This document shows positions 15,810 to 22,595 of a DNA stretch of 24,644 nucleotides, in pieces. The first letter of the stretch is position 1; each line of letters begins with the position of its first letter. Source of the DNA: JBOFCO01 sp051646105 (GTDB taxonomy: Bacteria; Pseudomonadota; Alphaproteobacteria; Rhodobacterales; Rhodobacteraceae). The notes under the pieces are model-generated. The model worked only from the letters and a program-made list of their open reading frames with translations, was not told where the DNA came from and made no database searches. The position numbers and the translations under genes were made by a program. The stretch is from contig JBOFCO010000044.1 in NCBI GenBank assembly GCA_051646105.1, positions 1 through 24,644 of the forward strand. The letters are read 5' to 3'.

Positions 15810-16064
15810 TCATTTTCCGCCCGGTCCCTGCGGACCGGACTGACGGCGTCGCCAGACCCGCCACGTCACCGCCAGCGCCCAGACGAACGCCGCGATCGCC
15901 ACCAGATCGAACAGAAGGGCATAGCGCGCGGGCCACCCCAACCTGCCGCCCAGCCAGTTCAGGCCAAGCCAGCCGATCCCTGCAAGGGCCATCACCAGAC
16001 CCGCCTGCCGTGACTGGCGGGAAAGATGCCGATCCTCCTCGTCGGGGCTGGGTGTCCGCGTCAT
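15810..16064 (-). CDS. DUF5337-like two-helix membrane protein
   Basis: An 84-residue small membrane protein resembling DUF5337, a family I associate with alphaproteobacterial nuo operons. After a charged N-terminus (MTRTPSPDEEDRHLSRQSRQ) come two predicted transmembrane helices at about residues 21-40 and 47-68, then an Arg-rich tail. This hairpin topology, with positive residues before helix 1 and after helix 2, would place both ends in the cytoplasm. The ATG at 16064 is 33 bases after the stop of the 464-residue accessory gene, and its stop is 10 bases before nuoF. Function is unknown. It could be a membrane-arm accessory subunit or assembly factor. Confidence 0.8.
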   Translation of the reverse strand: MTRTPSPDEEDRHLSRQSRQAGLVMALAGIGWLGLNWLGGRLGWPARYALLFDLVAIAAFVWALAVTWRVWRRRQSGPQGPGGK

Positions 16065-16097
16065 TCAGTCACGCCCTCCGCCAGCCCCGGCGTGATC

Positions 16098-17492
16098 TCA
16101 GTAATCGTTGGTCTTCGCCCGCTCCAGGAAGCGGTCGATGCCCTCGGACACGATGATCTTTGCCTGCGAAACCCATTTGTCGCGGGTCACACGGCCCTTG
16201 AAGCCCTTCAGGTTGTCATCCATCCAGGCCACATCGCCCCTGCCCCATCCGGCGATCTGGTCGAAATGCCAGATGCCAAGATCGTGGCACAGCTTTTCCA
16301 GCGCCGGGCCGATGCCCTCGATCACCTTCAGATCGTCGCCCTTGCCCCCGCGCGGGCCTTTCAGGCCCTTCGGCTGCGCGGGTGCGCCGGTATCGACAAC
16401 CTTTGCCGGTTTGGCCGCCTTCGGCGCAGCCGCCTTTTTGGGTGCGGCAGGCTTCGCGGCTTTCGGCTTGGCAGCCGCGGGTGGTGCCGACATCAGCGCT
16501 GCGGGTGCGGCGGCAGGCTTTGCTGCCTTGGGTGCAGCCGTCTTTTTCGCCGCAGCGGGTTTCGCCGTCGCGGCAGCCCCTTCGACGCGCGGACGCGACC
16601 GGCTGGCACTGCGCGTATCGGCATCGGCGCCAACCTTTGCGCGGGGCTTGCGCGGCGCTGCCGGCAGCGCCGCAGCATCTGCCTTGGCGGGCTTGGGCGC
16701 AGCGGCATTCTTCGCGGCGGGCTTGGGCTTTGCGGTATCGGCCTCGCGCACCGGGCGCCGACCACCCTTGTCGGGGGTGGGCGCCGATTTCATGATTTCC
16801 GCCAGCATCGAGGCCGGCGCCGAAGGTTCCGGCTTCACCGCCGGGGCACGACGGACCGCTGCGGCGGGTTCCGCCTTGGCTTTTGCAACCGGCTTGGTCG
16901 CCGGTTTGGCCGTTTTCGCGGGCTTTGCCGCCTTCGCCTTGACCGGGGCCGCTTTCGCCGGTTTGGCCGCCGCCGCGGCCGCCCGTACCGGAGCGGGCTT
17001 CGGTTCCGGCTTCGGCGCCTGCACGGCAACCGGTGCCACCTTGGGAACCGCCGACATCACCGCCGCCGGGGCAGCAGCAACGCTGGCAGCGGCTGTGGCG
17101 ACCGGAGCGGCTGCCACGGCCTGAGCAGCCACCGGCTGAACGGGTGCCGGGCTGGGCGCCGGTGCGGGAGCAGGTGCAGACTTGGGCGCCGCACGCGCTG
17201 CCTCTGCCGCACGTGCAGATGCTGCAGCGGCAGCAGCAGCGGCAGCAGCAGCCGCCGCTGCCGGAATCGCGCTGGACCGGCCGCTTGCCGCTTCAACCTG
17301 CTGGTCCCCGCAAAAGGCCCAGACCAGAAACAGGCCGCCCAATACCAGCACCAGTGCCGCCAGGAACAGCGTCGGTCCCCAGCCGTAATGTGCCACCAAC
17401 CGCAGGAACAGCGCGGTCAACGCAGCGGCAATCGCCGCCATCGTCCAGCAGGTTGTCCTGCATCGTGCCTTGTCAGCTTCTGTCGCCATCAT
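16098..17492 (-). CDS. Membrane-anchored Ala/Lys/Pro-rich protein with C-terminal helix-hairpin-helix-like domain
   Basis: A 464-residue accessory protein between nuoE and the DUF5337-like gene. Residues 1-60 form two predicted transmembrane helices around LTALFLRLVAHYGW and FLAALVLVLGGLFLVWAF. Residues about 61-383 are low-complexity: a 14-Ala tract, Pro/Ala repeats and then Lys/Ala/Pro repeats like histone H1 or AlgP-type linkers. Residues 384-464 are a compact domain starting DDLKVIEGIGPALEKL, whose GIGP motif is typical of helix-hairpin-helix folds. This domain is homologous to the C-terminus of the adjacent NuoE. Two ATGs (17492 and 17489) are adjacent; the first is used. The linker composition makes the exact length unreliable across strains. 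Function is unknown; the shared domain suggests interaction with the NADH module or with whatever the NuoE tail binds. Confidence 0.82.
   Translation of the reverse strand: MMATEADKARCRTTCWTMAAIAAALTALFLRLVAHYGWGPTLFLAALVLVLGGLFLVWAFCGDQQVEAASGRSSAIPAAAAAAAAAAAAAASARAAEAARAAPKSAPAPAPAPSPAPVQPVAAQAVAAAPVATAAASVAAAPAAVMSAVPKVAPVAVQAPKPEPKPAPVRAAAAAAKPAKAAPVKAKAAKPAKTAKPATKPVAKAKAEPAAAVRRAPAVKPEPSAPASMLAEIMKSAPTPDKGGRRPVREADTAKPKPAAKNAAAPKPAKADAAALPAAPRKPRAKVGADADTRSASRSRPRVEGAAATAKPAAAKKTAAPKAAKPAAAPAALMSAPPAAAKPKAAKPAAPKKAAAPKAAKPAKVVDTGAPAQPKGLKGPRGGKGDDLKVIEGIGPALEKLCHDLGIWHFDQIAGWGRGDVAWMDDNLKGFKGRVTRDKWVSQAKIIVSEGIDRFLERAKTNDY
17220..17261 (-). repeat. Poly-alanine codon repeat (14 GCN codons)
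   Basis: Fourteen consecutive alanine codons, mixing GCT, GCC, GCA and GCG, lie just after the second predicted transmembrane helix of the 464-residue accessory protein. On the plus strand they read as an imperfect GCA/GCC-type triplet repeat. Length change by slippage would stay in frame. Confidence 0.85.
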
Positions 17493-17545
17493 CCCATCCC
17501 CTGTTCTTACCCGTTACCCATGTCGCATCGCCTGCCCGGCGCTGA

Positions 17546-18838
17546 TCAGAACTCGTCATTTTCGATGCGGCGCAACAAGGCCGCCTCGCCCTCGGTCACC
17601 ACAACCCTGGCCTGTGGCACCCAATTTTCACGGGTGACACGTCCCTTGAACCCTTCAAGATTCTCATCCACCCAGGCGATCTCCTCGTCCGTCCAGGCAG
17701 CAATCTGGTCAAAGTGGAAAAAGCCCAGTCGGTGCAGCAATGCTTCCAGCTTGGGACCGATCCCCCTGATGATCTTCAGATCGTCCGCCTTGCCCTTGCG
17801 CGCCGCCTTCAGGCTCGCGGGCTGCTTCCGGGGTGCGTCAAGGCTGGCCAGCGCAACGGGCGCAGCGGACACCTTTGCCTTGCCGCTGGCAGGCCTGGCG
17901 GCTGCTGATTTTGCGGGCGCGGCCTTGGCGGGTGCGGCAGCACCGGATTTTGCTTTTGCACTGCCTGCCGCCTTTGCAACCGGCTTGCCCTTGGATACGG
18001 CCACCGCTTCCTGCACGGTCACACCCGTTGCATCGGCGGGCTTGCCCTTTGCGGGCTTCGGCTCACGCGGGGCACCCGATGCCTTGGCAACGGGTTCAGC
18101 CGCCTCTCCCTTGCCCTTGCCCGGCCTGGCTCCGCCTAGCCAGGGCGTCAGCAACGGCACTTCCGTTCCGTCGATGCGCTTGACCGTGTCACCGATATCG
18201 ACCGCGCGCTGGACGCTGCCGTTATACGTCACCCGGCCAGCCCCGTACTCTTTCAAAGAGGTCAGCCCGGAAAGCGGCTCCGACGCATAGCGACCGTTCT
18301 GCGGCCCCGGAACCGGAACCTTGCCGACCGAGAACTCATCGATCATCGCGGCAAGCCGTTCGGGTGTCAGGTCTTCGTAGTAATCCTTGCCGATCTGGGC
18401 CATGGGCGCGTTCGTGCAGGCGCCAAGGCATTCGACCTCTTCCCACGAAAACTTTCCGTCCGCAGACAGGGTGTGCGGGGTGGGCGCAATGCGGGTCTTG
18501 CAGACCTCGATCAGTGCCTCGGCCCCGCAGATCATGCAGGACGTGGTGCCACAAATCTGGATATGCGCAACAGTGCCAACAGGTTGCAACTGGAACATGA
18601 AGTAGAACGTGGCCACTTCCAGCGCGCGGATATAGGCCATGCCCAGCATGTCGGCGACATGTTCAATGGCCGCCCTTGTCAGCCAGCCTTCCTGTTCCTG
18701 GGCGCGCCACAGCAAAGGGATGACCGCGCTGGCCTGCCGACCGGCCGGATATTTGGTGATCTGCCCTTTCGCCCAGGCGAGGTTCGCCGGCGTGAACGCG
18801 AAAGAGGCGGGCTGTTCCTTGTGCAAACGGCGAAGCAT
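17546..18838 (-). CDS. nuoE: NADH-quinone oxidoreductase subunit E with long C-terminal extension
   Basis: NuoE is the thioredoxin-fold [2Fe-2S] (N1a) subunit of the NADH module. The first 170 or so residues are canonical, with ligands C96, C101 (CGTTSC) and C137, C141 (CLGAC). The whole protein is 430 residues against roughly 165 in E. coli and 240 in Paracoccus. The extra part has a segment of about 70 residues after the core, an Ala/Lys/Pro-rich linker to about residue 349, and a C-terminal domain (350-430) starting DDLKIIRGIGPKLEAL. That domain is homologous to the end of the next gene's product. The ATG overlaps the nuoD stop by one base (TAATG), which fixes the start. I see no frameshift: core and extension are one uninterrupted frame. 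The electron-transfer role is certain; the role of the tail is unknown. Confidence 0.96.
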   Translation of the reverse strand: MLRRLHKEQPASFAFTPANLAWAKGQITKYPAGRQASAVIPLLWRAQEQEGWLTRAAIEHVADMLGMAYIRALEVATFYFMFQLQPVGTVAHIQICGTTSCMICGAEALIEVCKTRIAPTPHTLSADGKFSWEEVECLGACTNAPMAQIGKDYYEDLTPERLAAMIDEFSVGKVPVPGPQNGRYASEPLSGLTSLKEYGAGRVTYNGSVQRAVDIGDTVKRIDGTEVPLLTPWLGGARPGKGKGEAAEPVAKASGAPREPKPAKGKPADATGVTVQEAVAVSKGKPVAKAAGSAKAKSGAAAPAKAAPAKSAAARPASGKAKVSAAPVALASLDAPRKQPASLKAARKGKADDLKIIRGIGPKLEALLHRLGFFHFDQIAAWTDEEIAWVDENLEGFKGRVTRENWVPQARVVVTEGEAALLRRIENDEF

Positions 18839-20052
18839 TACCGGTCAATCTCTCCGAACACGATATCCATGGTGCCGATGATGGCCGCCACATCTGCAAG
18901 CTGATGGCCCTTGGCCATCCAGTCGATGCTTTGCAGATGCGGATAGCCCGGCGCGCGTATCTTGGCGCGATAAGGTTTGTTGCTGCCATCCGCCACCAAA
19001 TATACGCCAAACTCGCCCTTGGGCGCTTCAATGGCGGCATAGACTTCGCCCGCCGGAACATGGAAGCCTTCGGTGTAAAGCTTGAAGTGGTGGATCAGGC
19101 TTTCCATGTCGCGCTTCATCTCAACCCGTTTCGGTGGGGTCAGCTTGCCGCGCGCCAGAATGTCACCCTGTCCTTCGGGGGCACGCAGCTTGGCAACGGC
19201 CTGCAGGATGATCGAGGTGGATTCGCGCATTTCCGCCATGCGGCACAGATAACGGTCATAGCAGTCGCCGTTCTTGCCGACCGGGATCTTGAAGTCGAAT
19301 TCGTCATAGCATTCATAGGGTTGCGCACGACGCAAATCCCAGGCCAGCCCCGACCCGCGCACCATCACACCGGAATAGGCCCAGGTCTGGATGTCATCCT
19401 CGCCGACGATGCCGATATCGGCGTTCCGCTGTTTGAAGATACGGTTTTCGGTGAGAAGCCCGTCGATATCGTCCATCACGCGGGGGAATTCCTTCGCCCA
19501 CTGTTCGATATCGTCGATCAGCGCAGGGGGCAGGTCCTGATGCACGCCGCCGGGCCGGAAATAGGCCGCATGCAGACGCGCGCCACAGGCGCGTTCGTAG
19601 AACACCATCAGCTTTTCGCGTTCCTCGAACCCCCAGAGCGGCGGTGTCAGCGCGCCAACGTCCAGTGCCTGTGTGGTCACGTTCAGCAGGTGGTTGAGCA
19701 CACGGCCGATTTCAGAAAACAACACCCGGATCAGGCTGGCGCGGCGCGGAACGACAGTTCCTGTCAGCTTTTCGATGGCCAGACACCAGGCATGTTCCTG
19801 GTTCATCGGCGCCACATAATCCAGCCTGTCGAAATAGGGCAGGTTCTGCAGATAGGTCCGGCTTTCCATCAGCTTTTCGGTGCCGCGATGCAACAAGCCG
19901 ACATGCGGGTCGCAGCGCTCGACAAGCTCTCCGTCAAGTTCAAGCACAAGACGTAGAACGCCATGTGCCGCCGGGTGTTGCGGACCGAAGTTGATGTTGA
20001 AATTGCGGATTTTCTGCTCGCCGGTCAGAACGTCCTCGAAGTTGCCGTCCAT
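18838..20052 (-). CDS. nuoD: NADH-quinone oxidoreductase subunit D
   Basis: NuoD (49-kDa homologue) forms the quinone reduction site with NuoB and descends from the large subunit of NiFe hydrogenases. The 404-residue protein is separate from NuoC, not fused as in E. coli. Motifs GPQHPAAHG (residues 23-31) and HVGLLHRGTEKL (50-61) are present. The residues aligned with the quinone-binding His38 and Tyr87 of Thermus Nqo4 are H30 and Y79 here, with the same 49-residue spacing. The C-terminus DIVFGEIDR is typical of the family. The start at 20052 is 3 bases after the nuoC stop, and the stop overlaps the nuoE start. Confidence 0.98.
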   Translation of the reverse strand: MDGNFEDVLTGEQKIRNFNINFGPQHPAAHGVLRLVLELDGELVERCDPHVGLLHRGTEKLMESRTYLQNLPYFDRLDYVAPMNQEHAWCLAIEKLTGTVVPRRASLIRVLFSEIGRVLNHLLNVTTQALDVGALTPPLWGFEEREKLMVFYERACGARLHAAYFRPGGVHQDLPPALIDDIEQWAKEFPRVMDDIDGLLTENRIFKQRNADIGIVGEDDIQTWAYSGVMVRGSGLAWDLRRAQPYECYDEFDFKIPVGKNGDCYDRYLCRMAEMRESTSIILQAVAKLRAPEGQGDILARGKLTPPKRVEMKRDMESLIHHFKLYTEGFHVPAGEVYAAIEAPKGEFGVYLVADGSNKPYRAKIRAPGYPHLQSIDWMAKGHQLADVAAIIGTMDIVFGEIDR

Positions 20053-20055
20053 CGG

Positions 20056-20658
20056 TCAGGCCCCCTTCTTTTCATCGCCGGGAAGCACGTATTTCGCGCC
20101 TTCCCACGGGCTCATGAAATCGAACTGACGATAATCCTGAACCAGCTTCACCGGCTCATAAACCACGCGCTTCTGCGCCTCGTCAAAGCGCACCTCGGTA
20201 TAGCCTGTCGTCGGGAAATCCTTGCGCAGCGGATGGCCGCGGAAACCGTAATCGGTAAGAAGACGGCGCAGGTCAGGGTGACCGGAAAACAGGATGCCGA
20301 ACATGTCGAACACTTCACGCTCGAACCAGTTCGCCGCCGGATAGACCGAAACGGCCGAAGGGGCCATTTCACCGTCGGCCAGCGCCACCTTCACCCGGAT
20401 GCGGTGATTGCGGTACATCGACAGCAGATGGAACACCAGATCGAAGCGCTTGTCGCGTTCGGGGTAATCCACGGCAGTAATGTCAACCAGCGTGGTGAAC
20501 CGCGTGCTGCTGTCGGTTTTCAGGAAATCCAGCACCTGAAGCAGATGGCTGGCGGCAACCGTGATCGACAGTTCGCCAAAGGCGATCTCGCTGCCCGAAA
20601 CTGCGGCGGGCTGCTTGATTTCGATATGGGCGGCAAGTTCCTGCAAGGCTTCACTCAT
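20056..20658 (-). CDS. nuoC: NADH-quinone oxidoreductase subunit C
   Basis: NuoC (30-kDa homologue) is a structural subunit of the peripheral arm of complex I, next to NuoD and NuoI, without a cofactor. The 200-residue protein carries the family signature around HPDLRRLLTDYGFRGHPLRK, followed by DFPTTGYTEVRFDE and YRQFDFMSPWEG. It is encoded separately from nuoD. The ATG at 20658 lies 11 bases after the nuoB stop. Length and ends match typical alphaproteobacterial NuoC. Confidence 0.97.
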   Translation of the reverse strand: MSEALQELAAHIEIKQPAAVSGSEIAFGELSITVAASHLLQVLDFLKTDSSTRFTTLVDITAVDYPERDKRFDLVFHLLSMYRNHRIRVKVALADGEMAPSAVSVYPAANWFEREVFDMFGILFSGHPDLRRLLTDYGFRGHPLRKDFPTTGYTEVRFDEAQKRVVYEPVKLVQDYRQFDFMSPWEGAKYVLPGDEKKGA

Positions 20659-20669
20659 CTTCTTCCCCC

Positions 20670-21191
20670 TTACCGAACAAGCGTTCCGGTGCGGCGGATT
20701 TTCCGCTGCAATTGCAGGATGCCGTAAAGCAGCGCCTCGGCGGTGGGCGGGCAGCCGGGCACATAGATGTCGACCGGAACGATGCGGTCGCAGCCGCGCA
20801 CCACGGAATAGCTGTAGTGGTAATAGCCGCCGCCATTGGCGCAGGACCCCATGGAAATCACATAACGGGGTTCCGGCATCTGGTCATAGACCTTGCGCAA
20901 GGCCGGGGCCATCTTGTTGGTCAGCGTGCCCGCCACGATCATCAGGTCGGACTGCCGGGGGGAAGCGCGAGGCGCCGTGCCGAAGCGTTCCAGATCATAG
21001 CGCGGCATGGATGTGTGCATCATCTCGACCGCACAGCAGGCCAGACCGAAGGTCATCCAGTGCAACGATCCGTTGCGCGCCCAGTTGATGATGTCTTCGG
21101 TGGTGGTCAGCAGGAAACCCTTGTCCTGCAATTCCCGGTTCAGTTCAGCCGTCGCAACCTCGCGATCAGCCCCGACGTTGGTGGCGGTCAT
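20670..21191 (-). CDS. nuoB: NADH-quinone oxidoreductase subunit B
   Basis: NuoB binds cluster N2, the last [4Fe-4S] cluster before quinone. With the start at 21191 the protein is 173 residues, and the ligands are C52 and C53 (LACCAVEMM), C117 (GSCANGG) and C147 (PGCPPT). This ATG overlaps the nuoA stop as ATGA. An alternative ATG at 21197 would add two residues (MAMTA) and has a G-rich Shine-Dalgarno-like stretch at better spacing, so the start could be either. The N-terminal tail MTATNVGADREVATAELNRE resembles what I recall of other alphaproteobacterial NuoB proteins. Core identity is certain. Confidence 0.97.
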   Translation of the reverse strand: MTATNVGADREVATAELNRELQDKGFLLTTTEDIINWARNGSLHWMTFGLACCAVEMMHTSMPRYDLERFGTAPRASPRQSDLMIVAGTLTNKMAPALRKVYDQMPEPRYVISMGSCANGGGYYHYSYSVVRGCDRIVPVDIYVPGCPPTAEALLYGILQLQRKIRRTGTLVR

Positions 21192-21553
21192 TGCCATTCC
21201 AGCGCCCCCTTCTTCCACTCATAGGCGAAGCCTACGGTCAGTACGGCCAGGAAAGCCATCATCGACCAGAAGGCCACCATCGACAGATCCTTGAACGCAA
21301 CTGCCCAGGGGAACAGGAAAGCCACTTCCAGATCAAAGATGATGAACAGAATCGACACCAGATAGAAGCGCACATCGAATTTCATCCGCGCATCGTCAAA
21401 GGCGTTGAAGCCGCATTCATAGGCCGAAACTTTTTCCGGATCGGGGTTGCGGACCGCGATGATCGCCGCCGCGAGGATCAGGACGATACCAAGCCCGACT
21501 GCCAGCGCCAGAAAGATGAGGATGGGAAGATATTCTCTGAGTAGCTCGTCCAC
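21188..21553 (-). CDS. nuoA: NADH-quinone oxidoreductase subunit A
   Basis: NuoA is a three-helix membrane subunit near the quinone site, paired with NuoJ and NuoK. The 121-residue protein has the diagnostic segment SAYECGFNAFDDARMKFDVR, in which the loop cysteine and acidic residues are conserved, followed by FYLVSILFIIFDLEVAFLFP. The start codon is GTG at 21553. No in-frame ATG exists before residue 57, and an AGGAG ribosome binding site lies 6 bases upstream of the GTG. It is the first gene of the nuo operon. Confidence 0.97.
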   Translation of the reverse strand: MDELLREYLPILIFLALAVGLGIVLILAAAIIAVRNPDPEKVSAYECGFNAFDDARMKFDVRFYLVSILFIIFDLEVAFLFPWAVAFKDLSMVAFWSMMAFLAVLTVGFAYEWKKGALEWQ

Positions 21554-21559
21554 TGGCTT

Positions 21560-21564
21560 CTCCT
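21560..21564 (-). promoter_or_regulatory. Ribosome binding site of nuoA (decides a GTG start)
   Basis: AGGAG on the minus strand, 6 bases from the GTG codon at 21553. It supports GTG as the true nuoA start because no ATG is available near the N-terminus. Confidence 0.75.
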
Positions 21565-21590
21565 ACCCGCTATGACGCGGCAACGTTCCC

Positions 21591-21610
21591 CGTCTGCCCG
21601 GACACAGACG
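21591..21610 (-). promoter_or_regulatory. Perfect 6-bp inverted repeat in the nuo leader
   Basis: CGTCTG at 21591-21596 and CAGACG at 21605-21610 flank an 8-base spacer, in the stretch between the candidate nuo promoter and nuoA. It could form a hairpin in the leader RNA or be a dimeric protein binding site. No T-run follows, so it is not a standard terminator. No known operator is recognised. Confidence 0.4.
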
Positions 21611-21623
21611 AAACTATGCGGTG

Positions 21624-21652
21624 GGTTTACTCCCCACCTTGGTATAGGTCAA
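21624..21652 (-). promoter_or_regulatory. Candidate sigma70-type promoter of the nuo operon
   Basis: On the minus strand, TTGACC (21652-21647) matches five of six -35 consensus bases and is followed after 17 bases by TAAACC (21629-21624), a weak -10 with three of six matches. Its position, about 70 bases upstream of nuoA in a 223-bp non-coding stretch, is right for the operon. The rest of that stretch (21554-21776) holds no gene I can support. Consensus matching alone is weak evidence in GC-rich alphaproteobacteria. Confidence 0.3.
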
Positions 21653-21735
21653 TGAAGGCGGGTCAGTTTTCAACCATATTTCCTGCGAAGCTTCCCCCAA
21701 GGCACAAAATGGCGCAACCCGGTGGATCGACAGGG

Positions 21736-21768
21736 AAAAACCGGCAACACAGTCCGCTATCCGGCTTT
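21736..21768 (-). terminator. Possible intrinsic terminator after gph
   Basis: On the minus strand, 8 bases after the gph stop, AAAGCCGG can pair with CCGGTTTT (one G-U pair) around a 16-base loop, and the second arm runs into a T5 tract. The long loop and the overlap of stem and T-run make it a weak candidate. Its position between gph and the nuo promoter fits. Confidence 0.35.
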
Positions 21769-21776
21769 GGTTCCGC

Positions 21777-22445
21777 TCACGCCAGCAGGTTGCGCGCAAG
21801 CGCCGGCAGTCCGTCGTAGTGATCCAGCATCGCATCCGGGCCAAGGCGCGCCACATCCCGGCCTTCGGGGCCGAATCCGACCAGCACAACGGGAACCCCC
21901 GCAGCGCGGGCGGTATCGCGGTCTGTCACGGTGTCGCCGACAAGGAACGACCGCCCGACCACCCCGCCCGCACGCTGCACAGCCTCGCGGTAGGGTGTGG
22001 GATCAGGCTTGCGCACCGGCAATGTATCGGCCCCGACGAGCGCAGCAAAAAGATCGCGTACGCCCAGACGACGCAGCAGTTCTTCGGCCAGCGACTGCGG
22101 TTTGTTCGTGCAGATCGACAGCGCAAAGCCATCGTCGCGCAGATCGCGCAGCGCCCGCTCTGCACCCGGATAAAGCCGGGTCTGGCGGTCGATCCCGTCA
22201 CGGTAGAAATCCAGAAGCGGCAGATAGCTTGCGTCAACCTCCGCCTCGGTCCAGCCGCCGGGGCGCAGGCGGCGATAGCCTTCGCGCAACATGGCCCGCC
22301 CGCCGGAAAAGGCGACGGAAGCATCATGGGCGGGATCAAGCGGCGCACCCATGCCCAGCATGCGGAAACAGGCATTGGCCGCCTCGATCAGATCGGCAGA
22401 AGTATCGGCAAGCGTTCCGTCCAGATCGAAAACCACGGTCCGCAT
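21777..22445 (-). CDS. gph: Phosphoglycolate phosphatase (HAD superfamily)
   Basis: HAD-family phosphatase expected to hydrolyse 2-phosphoglycolate to glycolate in the cytoplasm. With the ATG start at 22445 it has 222 residues. The four HAD motifs are in order: motif I FDLDGTLADTS with nucleophile Asp7 and Asp9, motif II CTNKP, motif III Lys in VRKPDPTPY, and motif IV VGDTVTDRDTARAAG. A helical cap domain sits between motifs I and II. A GTG 9 bases upstream is an alternative start, but an AAGG-type ribosome binding site is correctly spaced only for the ATG. Substrate is assigned by overall resemblance to Gph; other small sugar phosphates are possible. It is divergent from glmU, and nuo follows on the same strand after 223 bp. 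Confidence 0.85.
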   Translation of the reverse strand: MRTVVFDLDGTLADTSADLIEAANACFRMLGMGAPLDPAHDASVAFSGGRAMLREGYRRLRPGGWTEAEVDASYLPLLDFYRDGIDRQTRLYPGAERALRDLRDDGFALSICTNKPQSLAEELLRRLGVRDLFAALVGADTLPVRKPDPTPYREAVQRAGGVVGRSFLVGDTVTDRDTARAAGVPVVLVGFGPEGRDVARLGPDAMLDHYDGLPALARNLLA

Positions 22446-22530
22446 GACAATCACCTTTCATACAACTAAACCGCGCCAGAGACGGAATGTCTTGCAGACG
22501 CCTGTAACCAAGCGAAAGAAACCTTGATAC

Positions 22531-22548
22531 CACGCCCCTTGCGGCGTG
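22531..22548 (+). promoter_or_regulatory. Hairpin in the divergent gph-glmU intergenic region
   Basis: CACGCC (22531-22536) and GGCGTG (22543-22548) form a 6-bp inverted repeat about 50 bases before glmU. The 150-bp region 22446-22595 must hold promoters for both gph and glmU. A weak pair TTGCGG, 16 bases, TAAAAC overlaps the hairpin and could serve glmU, but no convincing promoter was found for gph. Confidence 0.25.
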
Positions 22549-22595
22549 ACAGACCTTCGGTAAAACGGGTTCAAACAGAAGAAAAGAGCAGTTTC

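Noticed and set aside
17180..17300. CRISPR-like or mobile repeat around the CAG/GCC triplets
   Set aside because: The repeat is a trinucleotide codon tract inside a coding frame with no spacers of constant length.
17549..17791. Possibility that the NuoE tail is an artefact of a lost stop codon or frameshift
   Set aside because: The tail is in frame with the NuoE core, shares a conserved domain with the next protein, and extended NuoE proteins are known in alphaproteobacteria.
16026..18290. Long plus-strand open frame of 754 codons opposite the 464-residue gene and nuoE
   Set aside because: It is antisense to two well-supported genes, is Arg/Gly/Cys-rich with no family signature, and arises because Ala/Lys/Pro codons in GC-rich DNA leave the opposite strand free of stops.
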